Notes under the pieces: generated by a model
The model's database searches: none
The model's input: the letters and a program-made list of their open reading frames with translations, nothing else
What the model was told of the DNA's origin: nothing
In this document: positions 32,088 through 43,646 of the stretch, piece after piece
How the letters are laid out: every line of letters starts with the position of its first letter
Position numbering within the stretch: the stretch's first letter is position 1
Assembly: GCA_963855995.1 (NCBI GenBank)
Contig: OY979727.1
Span: 8,588,446 to 8,652,445 of the forward strand
Reading direction: 5' to 3'
Origin: Muricea muricata
Taxonomy: Eukaryota; Cnidaria; Anthozoa; Malacalcyonacea; Plexauridae
DNA length: 64,000 bases
Position numbers and translations under genes: made by a program

Positions 32088-32339
32088 GTTGTCGGGGCGA
32101 CAATTTTGTTTGCACGATACATTCTTATATCTGTAGATTGCACTTTATTGGTAATGATGGACCAACCCTGACCCTATTCCTGCTACTGCAAGCCGTGAAA
32201 AGGTTATTATTATTATGAATATTTACATGCAGGATAAAGCCTTCAGTAAAAAATTTACTGCTATTACTGTGTGTCCTGTCAGATTAATAACAATACAATT
32301 AGATATTATATAAAAAGTTACTATTTACATAGTTATATA

Positions 32340-32860
32340 TAAACATATACTATGCATGCATTAAGATGAAAACCCCCCAACAAACTAGATATTTACAAAT
32401 ATAAGTGTTTTACTCTGTTTCTAAAATCAGAAAAAGATTCTGTTCGTCGTATCTCAATGGGCAAGGCATTAAAAATTTTTACACCCATTGAAAAAAACCC
32501 TGATTTGGCGAGTTTCAGCTTTACTTTCGGAATACAAAGCAAAACCCCATTATTTCTCGTGGGTTTGTCATGTACTTTAAGTGTGAAGTAATCTGAAAAA
32601 TGTTCGTTGGTAACCCCTAACATACATTTCTTAACAAGCAACACGGCATGTTTATGAATTTCGTTGAGGGTACTGGGTCGTTTTTCCCCAAGGATCATCT
32701 GAACTCTGCAATCAATTGATTCCAGCATCGTTAGTTGGGTATTTGAATAGTTAAGGTTTACAATGCAGTTGAATAAGACTGTTGGCAGAATTATCCCCTG
32801 ATAGACAATACCCACATATAAATGAACTCCCACACTATGATTGGCCATCTTTCAAAATGG
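32340..32860 (-). pseudogene. 5'-truncated LINE, RT C-terminus
   Basis: Frame 32848..32393 ends with HDKPTRNNGVLLCIPK, GFFSMGVKIFNALPIEIR and FRNRVKHLYL, the conserved C-terminal region of CR1/jockey-type ORF2 proteins. No RT catalytic motifs remain. Nested in the THAP element on the opposite strand. Confidence 0.7.
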
Positions 32861-32919
32861 GTTCGTGATATATGGGCTCTAATCTAATGTATTATTTTTT
32901 ACTAAACACTTTAAACGCA

Positions 32920-33095
32920 TACATATGTGTCTTTTAGACGCTTGTATTACTATATGCATACAAAACACCCATATATATGCGTGTTTTGTACGCATATCTA
33001 TGCGTGTTTTGTACGCATATATATGCGTGTTTTGTACGCATATATATGCGTGTTTTGTACGCATATACACGCGTCTGAAAGACACATATATATAC
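32920..33095. repeat. 24-bp tandem repeat with palindromic unit at LINE 5' end
   Basis: About four units of gcgtgttttgtacgcatat-type sequence (32975..33070) enclosed by inverted flanks atatgtgtcttttagacgc and gcgtctgaaagacacatat. It lies directly before ORF1 and may be the LINE 5' UTR/promoter or a pre-existing satellite. The open frame through it is an accident of period 24. Confidence 0.75.
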
Positions 33096-33101
33096 ATCAA
33101 T

Positions 33102-34841
33102 ATGGCACATCATGGATTCGTAAACTGGATAGCAATGGCGATTTAGTTGAAATTGTAATCAAAGTCGACCAACACAAGGACGCCGATTGTGACACAAGTA
33201 ACTGTCAAAGTCAAAGCGAGACAAGCGAAGATTTGCTGTTCGCAATAAATGTTGATCTGAAATCACTAAGAATCTCCGTCGAAGGCAACCATCGTGATTT
33301 ATGGAATCAAACTGAATTCTTGAAACTACTCGATTTTGTATCTGATCTAGCACGCATGGAAGAGGTTAATACTTCAGCAGTTAATGATTCATATGACAAG
33401 GTGTTCGGAAATATTAAGAATGATTCCTCAAGCTCTGATCAGTGCTTTGACAAATCGAACACCAGTATTAATTTAGAAGGGGTGTCTCTTGACATTTACG
33501 CTGATTCAGGTAACGAACATGATGAATTGCAAGAAATAAACGGTAGTCAAAGTAATAACAAATCGTTTTCCAAATCAAACAAAGCACGCAGCTCGCGCAA
33601 ATCATTAAAACAAATCAGGAAACAAAGTAACAAGACACCCACAAAAGTCAAGCTGCGGAGAATTCAAGATACCTAATGATGATATTTTTGAGGAATTAAA
33701 ACAAGTTAAAGACTTCCTAACACAATGTAGCAATCGTATTGACAATCTCGAGAATATTTTCTCTAAATTGGATAAAGATATGGCAATTTCAGATCTGGAA
33801 ATACGGCTTATTAATGATAAACTATCGGCATCCAAAGACGACATGACAAGCTCCTTTGCTAGTCAGCTAAAGCATGAACTTACGGTTAGTAAGCAAGAAC
33901 TAAATCAGTTTAAAGATGATGTAAACGAAAAATTAACTAAATCTGAAACGGAATTGAATAAATTACGGGGTCGTGTTGGATCATTAGTAGATGAAAAAAG
34001 TAACCTACAGAAAAAGGTTAAATCTCTTGAAGCGGAAAATCAAAAATTATCTCAGGAACTTCTTATCCTGAAGAATAACAACGCCAGCAATGAAAGCAGA
34101 CCAAGCAAAGAGCCTAGTGAAGCACAATCTCCAAAACTTCTTCAAGTTTCAAAATCTCCCCACTCAGAATCGAAAACAGACAGACGTGAAAATCAACAAA
34201 CTAATAAATCGGAAGTGAATTCTGTAGAGGAGTATGATGTTCATCAAGCATGTTTCACAGGTTCTCCCAAGGTTTCCAACCAGGAAATACCTGAATATGT
34301 TGTAATGCTTTGTGATTCGAATAGAAAATTTCTTGACATTCACAAACTTAGTGGAACCAGAAACAGTCGAATGATCGCCTGTGGTACAACTGATAAAGCT
34401 ATTGAGATTATTAACACTCCAAGATTCAAAGTTAACAAGGCACTGATCATTAACACTGGTGTTAATGATCTGGAACACCTATCAAAGGACGAAATCATTA
34501 ATCAACAAATTGAAATGATTGAAAAAGCAACAAAAACATTTCCAGGAATAAAGGTTTTCTTATCAGGTATAACTCCGCGTCAAAATGATTATGATGATAT
34601 TGTTATTGAGATTAATGATGCTGTTCATAAGAAGGTAGAGCAGATGCCAAATGTCCACCATGTATATAATGGTAACCTCCGACAAAGACGATTCTATTTT
34701 GATGTAAAGCATTTAAGTAGAAGAGCTGGTGTTCCAGTCTTAGCACGAAACATCAAAACCGAAATGCGAAAAGCTCTTTCTCCATCATCACCCGACAAAG
34801 AAATTATAACTCAGCTAACCAACCAAGTCAACTTACCCTAA
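33102..34841 (+). pseudogene. LINE ORF1 (coiled coil plus SGNH esterase-like domain), one frameshift
   Basis: Two frames (to 33676, and from ~33660 to 34841) join after a single-base shift near 33660. The first is acidic/Ser-rich; the second has a ~90-residue coiled coil (SKQELNQFKDDVNEKL...) and then an SGNH-hydrolase-like domain: VVMLCDSNRKFLD (Ser block), INTGVNDLE (Asn-Asp block) and DVKHLSRRAGVPVLA (Asp-x-x-His block). Esterase-type ORF1 proteins are known from CR1/L2-group LINEs and bind nucleic acid through the coiled-coil part. A plain ATG start is not evident; 5' truncation is possible. Confidence 0.75.
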
Positions 34842-35132
34842 GCCACCAGAAATTACCAACCCGGCCACAACCACAAGACCGAGATGCACAAGTTCAAATT
34901 ATTCCTGACCCACCTGTTGTTAGTAATAACATAGAAGTCCAACTGAAACAATTGACAGAAACTATGAACATGTTGATACATGCAAACCAGCAGCTTCAGT
35001 ACAGGGTAATGTACACACCTTTTACTCCTATTTATAATAGAGTGTAACATTTTATAAAGGGATAGGTTCAAATATTTTCTATAATTTACATTTTACTATG
35101 GAGATTAGGGCAAACCCAAAATTTGGAAAATA

Positions 35133-38100
35133 ATGGCAAAAAAATTTCTTCATTTAGGAGTGTGGAATATTGAGGGTCTAACTAACAAACTTGATAATCC
35201 AGATTTTATATCAAAAATTAAAGATTTTGACCTAATTTCCCTAGTAGAAACATGGCTACCTTATGGTAATCAGAAAATTAATATTGATGGTTACTATTCA
35301 TTCTCTAAACACCGTAAAGAAAAGGCCCAAAATGCAAGACGAAATTCAGGGGGAATAACTATTCTTGTTAAATCATCTCTCAAAAAGGGAATAAAATTTC
35401 TGGACAGAGAGAGTAATGAGGAATTTGTGTGGTGGAAATTAGAAAAATCCTTCTTTAAGCTAAATAGCGATATTTTCATATGTTCGGCATATGTACCCCC
35501 TCAAAACTCTTCTAGGGAAATACGAATTGGCATTGATCATTATGACCATTTACAGAACAATATTTATAAATTTTTGAATCAGGGTAAAGTTCTATTATGT
35601 GGGGATTTTAACGCCATAACTGGCAACCTAGATGATTTAATTTTTGACGACCGTTTTACAAATACAGAAAATTTTACCCCCATCAATGTACCAAAACGGA
35701 CTTCCAGAGACACACAAGTAAATGCGTATGGAAAATCTCTAAATGAATTGTGCATTGGAAATAATTTAATTTCTTTAAATGGTAGAACCAAGCGTGATTT
35801 GATTGGTCAATTTACATGTAATACATACAATGGGGCAAGTGTTGTGGATTATGTCATTGTCTCACAAGATCTGTTTCCATTTGTACAAAGTTTTTCGGTA
35901 CATAACCCTACAGAATTAACTCACCATTCCTGTTTATCTGTTGTAATGAGAATTGAAACTCCCCAAGAAGTAAAAGATATTATGAGACTTTCAAATCAAC
36001 CTGGCTATATGATTTGGAATGAAAATAAGAAAGAAAAGTTGCAAAATGTTATGTTATCAGAGGAAGTTAAACATAAATTGGACTCATTGTTTTTTCCAGA
36101 TAAGACAACCAATAGTTCAGTTGACATCAACAAACTAGTTAGTGATTTTTCACAAATCTTGCGAGATACAAGCAAGAATATTCTACTCACAAAAAAACAA
36201 AGAAAACATACAAGTAAAAACACAAAGTCAAGGAAAAAGTGGTATAATGAAAGTTACTATGCATTGAAAAGAAATGTGCGGTTTTGGGCTAGTTTGCTGG
36301 TACAGTTCCCGACAGACCCCTTTATACGTCATTCTTTTTTTCCAAAAAAAAAGGAATACAAAAAACTAACTAGAAAACTAAAAAGACAATTTGAAAATGC
36401 AATGTTAGACAGAATTGAAAACCTATCTGATAAAAACCACAAGGAGTTTTGGAAATTAGTGAACTCGATAAAATTACACCAATCATCGGCAAAAACAAAT
36501 GAAATACAAGCTTCTGAATGGTTTAATTACTTTGAAAATTTAAACGGAATACATCTCAAAACAGATAAAGATAGCCATGAAGCTCAAATTATCAACGATT
36601 ATGATCGATGGGCAATTCCAAAGAGCGATACACTTGATAGACCAATTACACCTCAAGAGATCTCTACACAATCAAAAAAACTAAAGAACAAAAAAGCTAC
36701 AGCTAACGACTCCCTATCAAATGAAATTATTAAACTAGCTGTCAAAACGTTACCCTCTTATTTTACAAGCCTATTCAATACTATTTTAAGCCAGGGAAAA
36801 TTCCCCTATTCATGGACTGAAGGTTTTATTGTGCCAATATACAAATCTGGTGACGCTAGTGACCCGAATAATTATAGAGGGATTTGTCTCAGCAGTTGTT
36901 TAGGAAAGCTTTTCTCTCTAACAATGAATGCACGCTTAAATGATTTTCTAGAAGAAAATAAGATTATAAATAGATGCCAAATAGGCTTTCGCAGAAAACA
37001 TCGGACAGCTGACCATTTGCTAGTACTAAAAAGTATAATCGACTGTTATAAGCTGAAGCGAAAACCTATTTTTACTTGTTTCATTGACTTTAAGAAGGCC
37101 TATGATAGTGTATGGAGAGAAGGACTTTTTTACCAACTATTATTATGCGGTTGTAGCAAATCATTCTTAAAATGTATTTTGGGCATGTATTCATCTGTTA
37201 GGTATTCTGTCAAACTAGAAGATGGAACAACACCATGGGGTGAAGCAGGGTTGCAATCTTAGCCCAACCCTGTTTAACATTTTTATAAACGATGTACCCA
37301 ACTTATTTGATGACTCATGTGACCCAGTAAGATTGGGTAACACAAATTTGAACTGTTTACTTTATGCTGATGATTTGGTGCTTTTGTCGGAATCCCAGAA
37401 GGGTTTACAATCCTGTTTAACGAAACTTGAAAGGTATACCAATCGTTGGAAACTTAATATCAATAAGAAAAAATCCAAAATTTTATTAATAGGGCACCAG
37501 CCCAGAGACGCACAAACGCTACTACAAACTGGGTTTTTGACAGCAATGTTTTAGAACACGTAAATGAATATTGTTATCTTGGCATAATAATCAACTCTTC
37601 TGGAACTTTCAAGAAGGCACTAAAAGCTCTGCATAACAAAGCTTTACGTGCTTATCATTGTCTGTTTAAAAAAATCTCTAATTTTGATAATGTACCAATT
37701 AATTTACTGCCAAAATTATTTTCAAGCATGGTAATTCCAATACTACTTTACTGTAGCGAGGTTTGGGGCCCATACATGTTAGGAAAGATAACTACTTTTG
37801 AAATGTTTAAAAACAAAATGTTTAAATTAACAAATGAAATAGAGAAATTTCATTTGAAATTCTGTAAACGAATCCTTGGGGTGCACTCAAAATCTACAAA
37901 TGTAGCTGTTTATGCTGAATTAGGCAGACTGCCTTTAATAGTACCAATTTCTGTCCAAATTGTAAAATATTGGCTGAACATTATGGATTTAACTTTTAAC
38001 GAAACTCTAGTAGGAGAAGCAGCCCAAGTGTGTATGAGAATGAATTTTCAACCAGCACTTTATGTTAATTATGTACTTAAAATGTGTAAAACCAATGTCG

Positions 38101-38645
38101 ATGATCTAGCGAAATCCGCTACAAACCCTCGCAATGCTCCAGCAAATTTTTGCCATTATTTAAAAGAATTATTACATAATGAATTTGTTACTCACTTTAA
38201 AAACCAGATACAACAACACAAAGAAAATGGCAAGTTAAGACTATTTAGAAAAGTCAAAGTGAACTTTAATTTCGAGTATTATCTTTCACAAGTGCAGAAT
38301 GTAAAACATCGACAAGCTGTAACAAAACTAAGAATTTCAGCACATAAACTTCCAGTTGAAACAGGGAGATATAAAAATATTCCTTACAATGATCGAATCT
38401 GTAAACATTGTGACCTAAATGAGATTGGGAATGAACAACATTACCTAATGTCATGTAGCAACACAATGTTTAGGACACTAAGAAATAAATTTATAGATAA
38501 CCTATACAAAATTAATAGATCTTTGATGCTATTCAACATGCAAGACCTTTTTCACTACGTTTTGGCCATGAAAGACAAAAATATCATAAAAATCTCGTCA
38601 AAGTATTGTTTTGATATATTAGAAGCATTTGACTTGCTAGAATAG
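35133..38645 (+). pseudogene. LINE ORF2: AP endonuclease plus reverse transcriptase, two frameshifts
   Basis: Start ATG 35133. Residues ~1-270 are an AP-type endonuclease (LGVWNIEGLTNK, SLVETWLP, LLCGDFNAITG, VVDYVIVSQDL, HHSCLS). RT follows: NYRGICLSSCLGKL, FTCFIDFKKAYDSVW, then a frameshift near 37240, VKQGCNLSPTLFNIFIND and LLYADDLVLL, then a second shift near 37520 and the C-terminal frame (to 38645) with a Cys/His cluster (ICKHCDLN, EQHYLMSC). The 3' UTR and AAT-type tail end at ~38770. Apart from the shifts the element is nearly full length, so it is a young but inactive copy. A second fragment is at 3726..4979. Confidence 0.85.
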
Positions 38646-38875
38646 TAATATAATCAACACATCCTTGTAATAACTCTATAGTTCTTTTATTGTTATGTAA
38701 TGTTGTTAGTTTAATTTGTATCCTTTTGTACCATTTTTTGGTAATTTGTTGGAATTAATAATAATAATATATATAGCGTTTAAAGCGTTTGGTGAAAAAT
38801 ATACATTGGATTAGAGCACATACATCACGAACCCATTTTTAAACAAATGGCCAACCATATCATACTGGGTAATGG

Positions 38876-39147
38876 CTTTGTTAATAGAGATTCAACATAT
38901 CCCTCTTCAAAAATACGATAGTCATCAAATGCTTTGTATGCGGCAAGCCCTTGTTTAGTTGTTTATCATGTTCTGTGGAACTGTATATGAGATGGTTAAA
39001 AATATCGAAAAGACCGAATGGCGGCGATGCGTTAAAATCATTTACATATTCGTGCGCTGAAGATAGCGGATCTTCTATTTCAACACCATGAATAATCAAC
39101 TTGTTTTCCTCTTTTGATTTTGCATAGTCTAAGACGGGTATCAACAT
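38876..39147 (-). pseudogene. Second ORF of the THAP-bearing element (partial)
   Basis: From ATG 39147 the frame encodes LDYAKSKEEN, VEIEDPLSSAHEY, SPPFGLFDIFNHLIYSSTEH, then needs a one-base shift to continue with GLAAYKAFDDYRIFEEGYVE. I recall this as part of a large, repeated, transposon-borne ORF type of cnidarian genomes, without knowing its function. It faces the THAP ORF, so the element had two convergent ORFs or a large intact middle now lost. Confidence 0.5.
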
Positions 39148-39493
39148 TTTTTCGAAACGCCTCGCGCTTTTAAATATTGTTTCAAGTCAGAAGCGACATT
39201 TTCTCAAAATGATTGCGCTCCAAAGTACTATCCATGCTTTGATATAATTTTGCCCTTTTTTACTTTGCCTTTCTTTGTCTTTAAAAAGTAAATTTCGCTA
39301 AAATTATCGATAATCAATAGTTCCTCCTATGCAAAAGTAATAACGCGACGCTTGTTGTTTGTCCGACTGTTTCGAATTACTACACGTGTTACCCCCCGTC
39401 GGTCAACCTCGAAAAGGGTGGATTGTACACAGTCATGTTTCGTATTGTAGATCACATGCTCTTCAATTGAACTTGATTAAGATCACTGCGTAC

Positions 39494-39733
39494 CTCCCCA
39501 ATCCTTGTCAGTGTATCCACCAAAGATACAGTTATTTGCTTTTATTAAAACCACTGTTGGTCCTTTATGGTCACAATGATCGTGAAAATCGCTGCCTCTC
39601 CAGCCATCTCGAGAAGCTCGATAACAAAGATTCCATTTACATTTCTCTCCCAGCCATGTTTTAAGTTGTTGGGCAAGTTCAGCCTCTTTCTTCAATATAC
39701 TAGAAGATTCTAAATTGCTTAGCACTGGTTTAA
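39494..39733 (-). CDS. TRIM-TLDc gene copy 2, exon 2 (N-terminal half of TLDc domain)
   Basis: This 240-bp phase-1 exon has an acceptor (tttttag) and donor GTACGC. It encodes ILKKEAELAQQLKTWLG, LCYRASRDGW, FHDHCD, GPTVVLIKA and IFGGYTDKDW. It differs from copy 1 at under ten residues and is fully open. The next exon is 18 kb away. Confidence 0.87.
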
Positions 39734-42018
39734 CTAAAAAGCAAAGGATGACCGAAATTATTTACAACAAATTGCAGACATTTTAGCTATAATATGCTGG
39801 GGAGGGGGTGTTTAAATGTAATAACTGTTAAGTAAATGTTTGTATGGAATCATTGGAATGTTAATCATGCCTATAAAAAGGACTCTAGCAAACATGATGG
39901 AAACATGATTTTACGGCACTGGAGCTGCATACTCAATGCGGGCAAATCTCAACGTCAAAGAGTTGGACGATTTGCATAATAGACTAACATTCTATCTGGG
40001 CAAAAAGAGCAAAATCTTTTACAGCTTCAGCTAGAAAGAAGATCCTAAGATTAGTAGAAATTCAAAGTTTGGTGGCGAAATGTTGTAAAATACGGAAAAT
40101 ATAGCGCTGCGAAATTTGCAAATTTTGTATATATTTGTATTACGCGCGGAAAAGTTACCATTTTTGCGGCAATTAATTTTTAGCTAAAAATGGTAACTTT
40201 TTCCGCGCGTAATACAAATATATACAAAATTTGCAAACTTCACAGGGCTATATTTTCCGTATTTTACAACATTTCGCCACCAAACTTTGCACACTTCAAC
40301 TTTAAGATGCTCTTTCTACCTGTCGTAAAATATTTTGTTCTTCCTGCCTAGTTCGACCTTTAGTCTGTTATTTCTACTGTCGAGGTCAATTACTCACACT
40401 CAGTGACAATAAATTATAACCAGCCTTTTAAGAGTTATTTTATATACATCAAGTCTGTCTGCCAAAAATTTCTAGATAGATTTCTTTCTGCCGGCGACTG
40501 AGAGTTTTTAATTACAAGTTCTCAAATTTATGAATAATTAAATGAGTATTTTGACTAATAAGATCATCTCATTCTGTCGTATAAATGGGCTTTCAAACAG
40601 GGTAATACACTGCATCAAACACTAGTGTTTGATCATTAAAATACAGTGCTTCATTTACGTTAATTTACCCTAGCAAAGACAGGATATTCCAGGCACAAAA
40701 ATGAAATTAATCCTCAAAGGGTATTATAAAAAATTCTGAGGATATTTTTACAATAATGAAAATATTTCAGCAACTCATTTTGCATGTTTGATTAAAAAAT
40801 TAGGGTATCAAAAGATGAGAAAGCAATGAATCTCGATCAAACACTCTAATTGAAATTTTTCGTTAAATCCACTCACATAAAGTCAAACCAACCTCACTGC
40901 AACATGATGCGTCTTTTGTGAGAGTAAATAACCTTTACAATTAGCAACATTTTTTCATCTATATCAAACCATCTACAGTAATTACCACGCAAGGGCTGTT
41001 AAGAATTATATGCTTGTTTCAGTTTGTCATACAGTATGGTGACACATCTTCACTTCACAGCAAGCTAACTTTCAAGTGCTCCTAAATGTTTAGAACATCG
41101 ACAATTCAATTCTTACAATTGTTACGCCTGATATGGCTGCTTGAATGTTAGTAGATATACACAACTGTATTCCTTTAGCTTTTGGCTGGAACCATGTGTA
41201 ATTACACTCATCAGATTCAAACAAAATACTTGCAAGTTGTCTTGGCAGTTGATAATACCAAAACCAGTCATGATGATTGATGAATTACTTGCATGTGTTT
41301 TAGACAGTAATTTAGATGGACATCAGCAATCACTGGGTATTTTTAATTACAGTCAAAAAGGTGTCCTGCTTCCACTTGGGTACTATGTTGTGATTTACAT
41401 ACTGTACTTTGTCCTGTTTTTCAATAGTGAGGCATGATTTACTGCATCATCAAATAATACAACTTTCATTTTTGAAGTAATAAGTTTCAACAAAAAAAAG
41501 TGTTTTTCATTTCATTTCATTGTTAACAGGTGCAAAACATATATTTTATCGTATACAGAAAAATACAACAAAGTACAGTAAATCGTAACAGACTGTGAAA
41601 GCAAGGTACTTTTCATACTTTGACTGTAAAATTGACTGTTAGAAAAGATAGCATGCTGCAAATTTTACCACAATGCATTGTGGCTGGAAATCATTTCAAA
41701 AAGTAAATTAATGTCTGTTGAAGGACAAACATAAGTTTTGCTTGATCCCGCAGTGCACTCTGGTTAAATGTACATGCTGCCAATCTTTTTTTTATGATCA
41801 ATTATCATCTTAGATGTTTATTATGCTCTAGATAACTGGTAAAGATAAGAAAAGATCCTGGGGCATTGTCATAGCAACTGTTTGAACAGATCTTGGACCT
41901 TGCATAATTAAGAATTTGATAGTATGTATTTACTAAGTATGTGCGGACGTTAAAAATCCATGCAGTGAGCCAGCTAGTTTTTTTAATACATATGAAGTAT
42001 ATTCAATTTAATACATAC
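39734..42018 (-). other. Intron 1 of TRIM-TLDc copy 2 (2285 bp)
   Basis: Both ends align with intron 1 of copy 1. An insertion of about 1 kb starts at ~40060 with a long hairpin (40063..40289). The plus-strand frame 41141..41437 has no recognisable motif. Confidence 0.7.
40063..40289. repeat. 227-bp near-perfect hairpin in intron 1 of copy 2
   Basis: Arms of ~105 bp (caaagtttggtggcgaaatg... and its reverse complement ending at 40289) differ at only a few positions, with a loop around aattaattttta (~40167..40180). Absent from the homologous intron of copy 1, so it is a recent insertion. Transcription of the intron would form a long double-stranded stem. Confidence 0.9.
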
Positions 42019-43132
42019 CTCTTCCCAGTTTACTCACAATTTCACCATAACTGATACTACCAATATCTTCAGGAATGTATTCAATGCCACCATTATCAAC
42101 TGGAGCAAGATTTACTGGCTGCTCATTTCCCAACTTCTCAATATTTTCATCAATTACTTTCTGGGATGAGAGAATTTCTTCAATGCTTCCTCTATTCAGG
42201 AGATTTTTAGGCAAGGACACAGATGCTTTTACTTTATCAAGATAATCTTTAATTTCACTATACTGATTGGCTAATTCACCATGTAAATTACCATAAACTG
42301 TGTCAACATCTTGGACCAATTTCTTAGCCTGGGCTTCAAGCTTTTCTGTAAATTTCCTCAATATTTTCTCCTTTTGTGTATAAATTTGCTTTTTGGTACC
42401 ATTTGCATCCGTTTCAAGCGACTTCATAACATGACTGATGGCATTCAAAGCTTCCTTTCCGGCCGATACTTTCTCATCTAGAGTTGCACAACTCCCTCGT
42501 AATACTTTTCTTTGTTTTTGTTCGATTTCTTCCACAGAAACACAGGAATGGTTTTGTTTGGTGTGTTCTAAGACCATGCAATGCATGCAGCTCAGTTCCT
42601 TGCATGTCTCGCAATAAAATTCAAGTATTTTATCTTTGTGTTTCGTGCAGTAGAGCTTGCTTCTCGTTTTGACTGGTCTTTGGGGATTGCTTAGTTCTTC
42701 GACGGATATAACATCGTGGTCTTTCATTACCGGCCAAACCGAATGATAATTTGAACATTTTTCGCACAGGTACATTTCACAGGTCATACAACGACTGACT
42801 GCGGTTTCCCGACAGGATGAACATCGCGCAGCATTCGCTTGACGTTGAATCGCCATAATTTCCAACATGTTTTTGATGAAAAAATTGCTCGTCATATCGG
42901 CCACATCTTGGTCTGATTTGAGCGTGAACTCCGAGCGACAAGTAGGGCAAGGAAATGTCTCGATGTTCTTCGCAGAACCACGGAGACGGGCGACGTATTT
43001 ACCCAAACAAACCTTGCAGAAATTGTGAAAGCAGTGCAGACTTCGAGGCTCCGTCAATGTCTCCGTACAGATGGAGCATGTGAGCAAGTCTTCGATCTCT
43101 GCGACGCTCTCTAAAGATGAAGCCGATGCCAT
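42019..43132 (-). CDS. TRIM-TLDc gene copy 2, exon 1 (RING, B-boxes, coiled coil); full product 556 aa
   Basis: ATG at 43132..43130; 371 codons plus one base to the donor (AGAG|GTATGT). The RING Cys/His set, both B-boxes and the coiled coil are conserved with copy 1; most differences lie in B-box1 (YLCEKCSNYHSVW) and the coiled coil. It lacks nine residues before the splice site that copy 1 has (VQHPGQIAT), apparently from use of a different donor position. Joined exons give 1671 bp without a stop. Probable E3 ubiquitin ligase with a TLDc effector domain; target unknown. Confidence 0.9.
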
Positions 43133-43303
43133 TTTTGCTGATCTTTGGTTAGAAGTTTACATTTTAGAGTGTTCCTATTAACGATTATCGATTAAATATG
43201 AAAAATTGAGTAAAATCGCATCAATGATCGAATTCGAAGTGTGTTATGCTAAAAACGAAACCAGCGCTATTTACTTCCGGTTCGTAGAAATTAAGAAAAT
43301 TCA
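43133..43303 (-). promoter_or_regulatory. Conserved 5' flank of TRIM-TLDc copy 2
   Basis: Nearly identical to 12543..12715. Beyond it the two loci differ. It probably contains the 5' UTR and core promoter. Confidence 0.5.
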
Positions 43304-43317
43304 ATGGCATTTTAATG

Positions 43318-43475
43318 ACGTACGCAGCGCGGAGCGGAAAAAATGAAAACGGTTTGTCGGTTAATTTTATATCAGCAGAATTAAGATGACCTATAATTCG
43401 AAGCATATAGTGCCAATGCATTAGTTTGTAGCTGAGAATGCAGATACATTGCTGCTGCGCGTGTAACTGTTTACT
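43318..43475. repeat. Segment shared with 19380..19645
   Basis: Same order of conserved phrases as the segment next to the GPCR relic, but shorter by ~100 bp. Supports tandem duplication of a block that contained the TRIM-TLDc gene. Confidence 0.65.
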
Positions 43476-43646
43476 GTAAATGTTAACTTCTACCCAATTT
43501 ATTGTTAGCCTAATTTATAGCCATATTTGATGCCAAAGAGTGCTACGAATTTCATCGAACTGTGGCACGTCTCAAAATATTCGTATATCTCAAGTTAAAT
43601 GTGCATGACTCCGCCTACTTCGATTGATATTTTGTATAAATACCGC

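Larger units (their letters stand above)
32830..38865. repeat. ~85-bp inverted repeat around the nested LINE
   Basis: 32830..32918 ('aaaatgggttcgtgatatat', 'gggctctaatctaatgtatt') is the approximate reverse complement of 38780..38865. With the LINE removed the two arms would form a near-continuous palindrome, so the LINE probably landed at the centre of an inverted structure. Confidence 0.7.
31810..39424. mobile_element. 7.6-kb THAP-bearing DNA transposon in intron 2 of copy 2
   Basis: 65-bp terminal inverted repeats: 31810..31875 (aatccacccttttagaggtt...) against 39361..39424 with about two differences. The empty site is visible in copy 1 at ~9894 (gtttatcattgtacac); no clear duplication is present and ~3 target bases seem lost. 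The left end has a THAP zinc-finger start (plus strand), the right end a different minus-strand ORF. LINEs make up the middle. THAP domains occur in P-type and other transposases, so a DNA transposon is likely; superfamily open. Confidence 0.7.
21341..39493 (-). other. Giant intron 2 of TRIM-TLDc copy 2 (18.15 kb)
   Basis: The ends match the 641-bp intron 2 of copy 1: 21341..~21690 with 9323..9690, 31630..31809 with 9715..9893, and 39425..39493 with 9896..9963. Two large insertions (about 21.7-31.6 kb and 31810..39424) separate these blocks. Donor GTACGC and acceptor TTTTAG are preserved. Confidence 0.8.

Noticed and set aside
32927..33100. Repeat-rich N-terminus (HTKHPYICVFC-type) as part of LINE ORF1
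   Set aside because: It is the reading of a 24-bp tandem repeat; the period is a multiple of three so the frame stays open by chance.
41141..41437. 98-codon plus-strand open frame
   Set aside because: It lies antisense in intron 1 of TRIM-TLDc copy 2 and has no motif; the copy 1 intron gives no support for a conserved frame.
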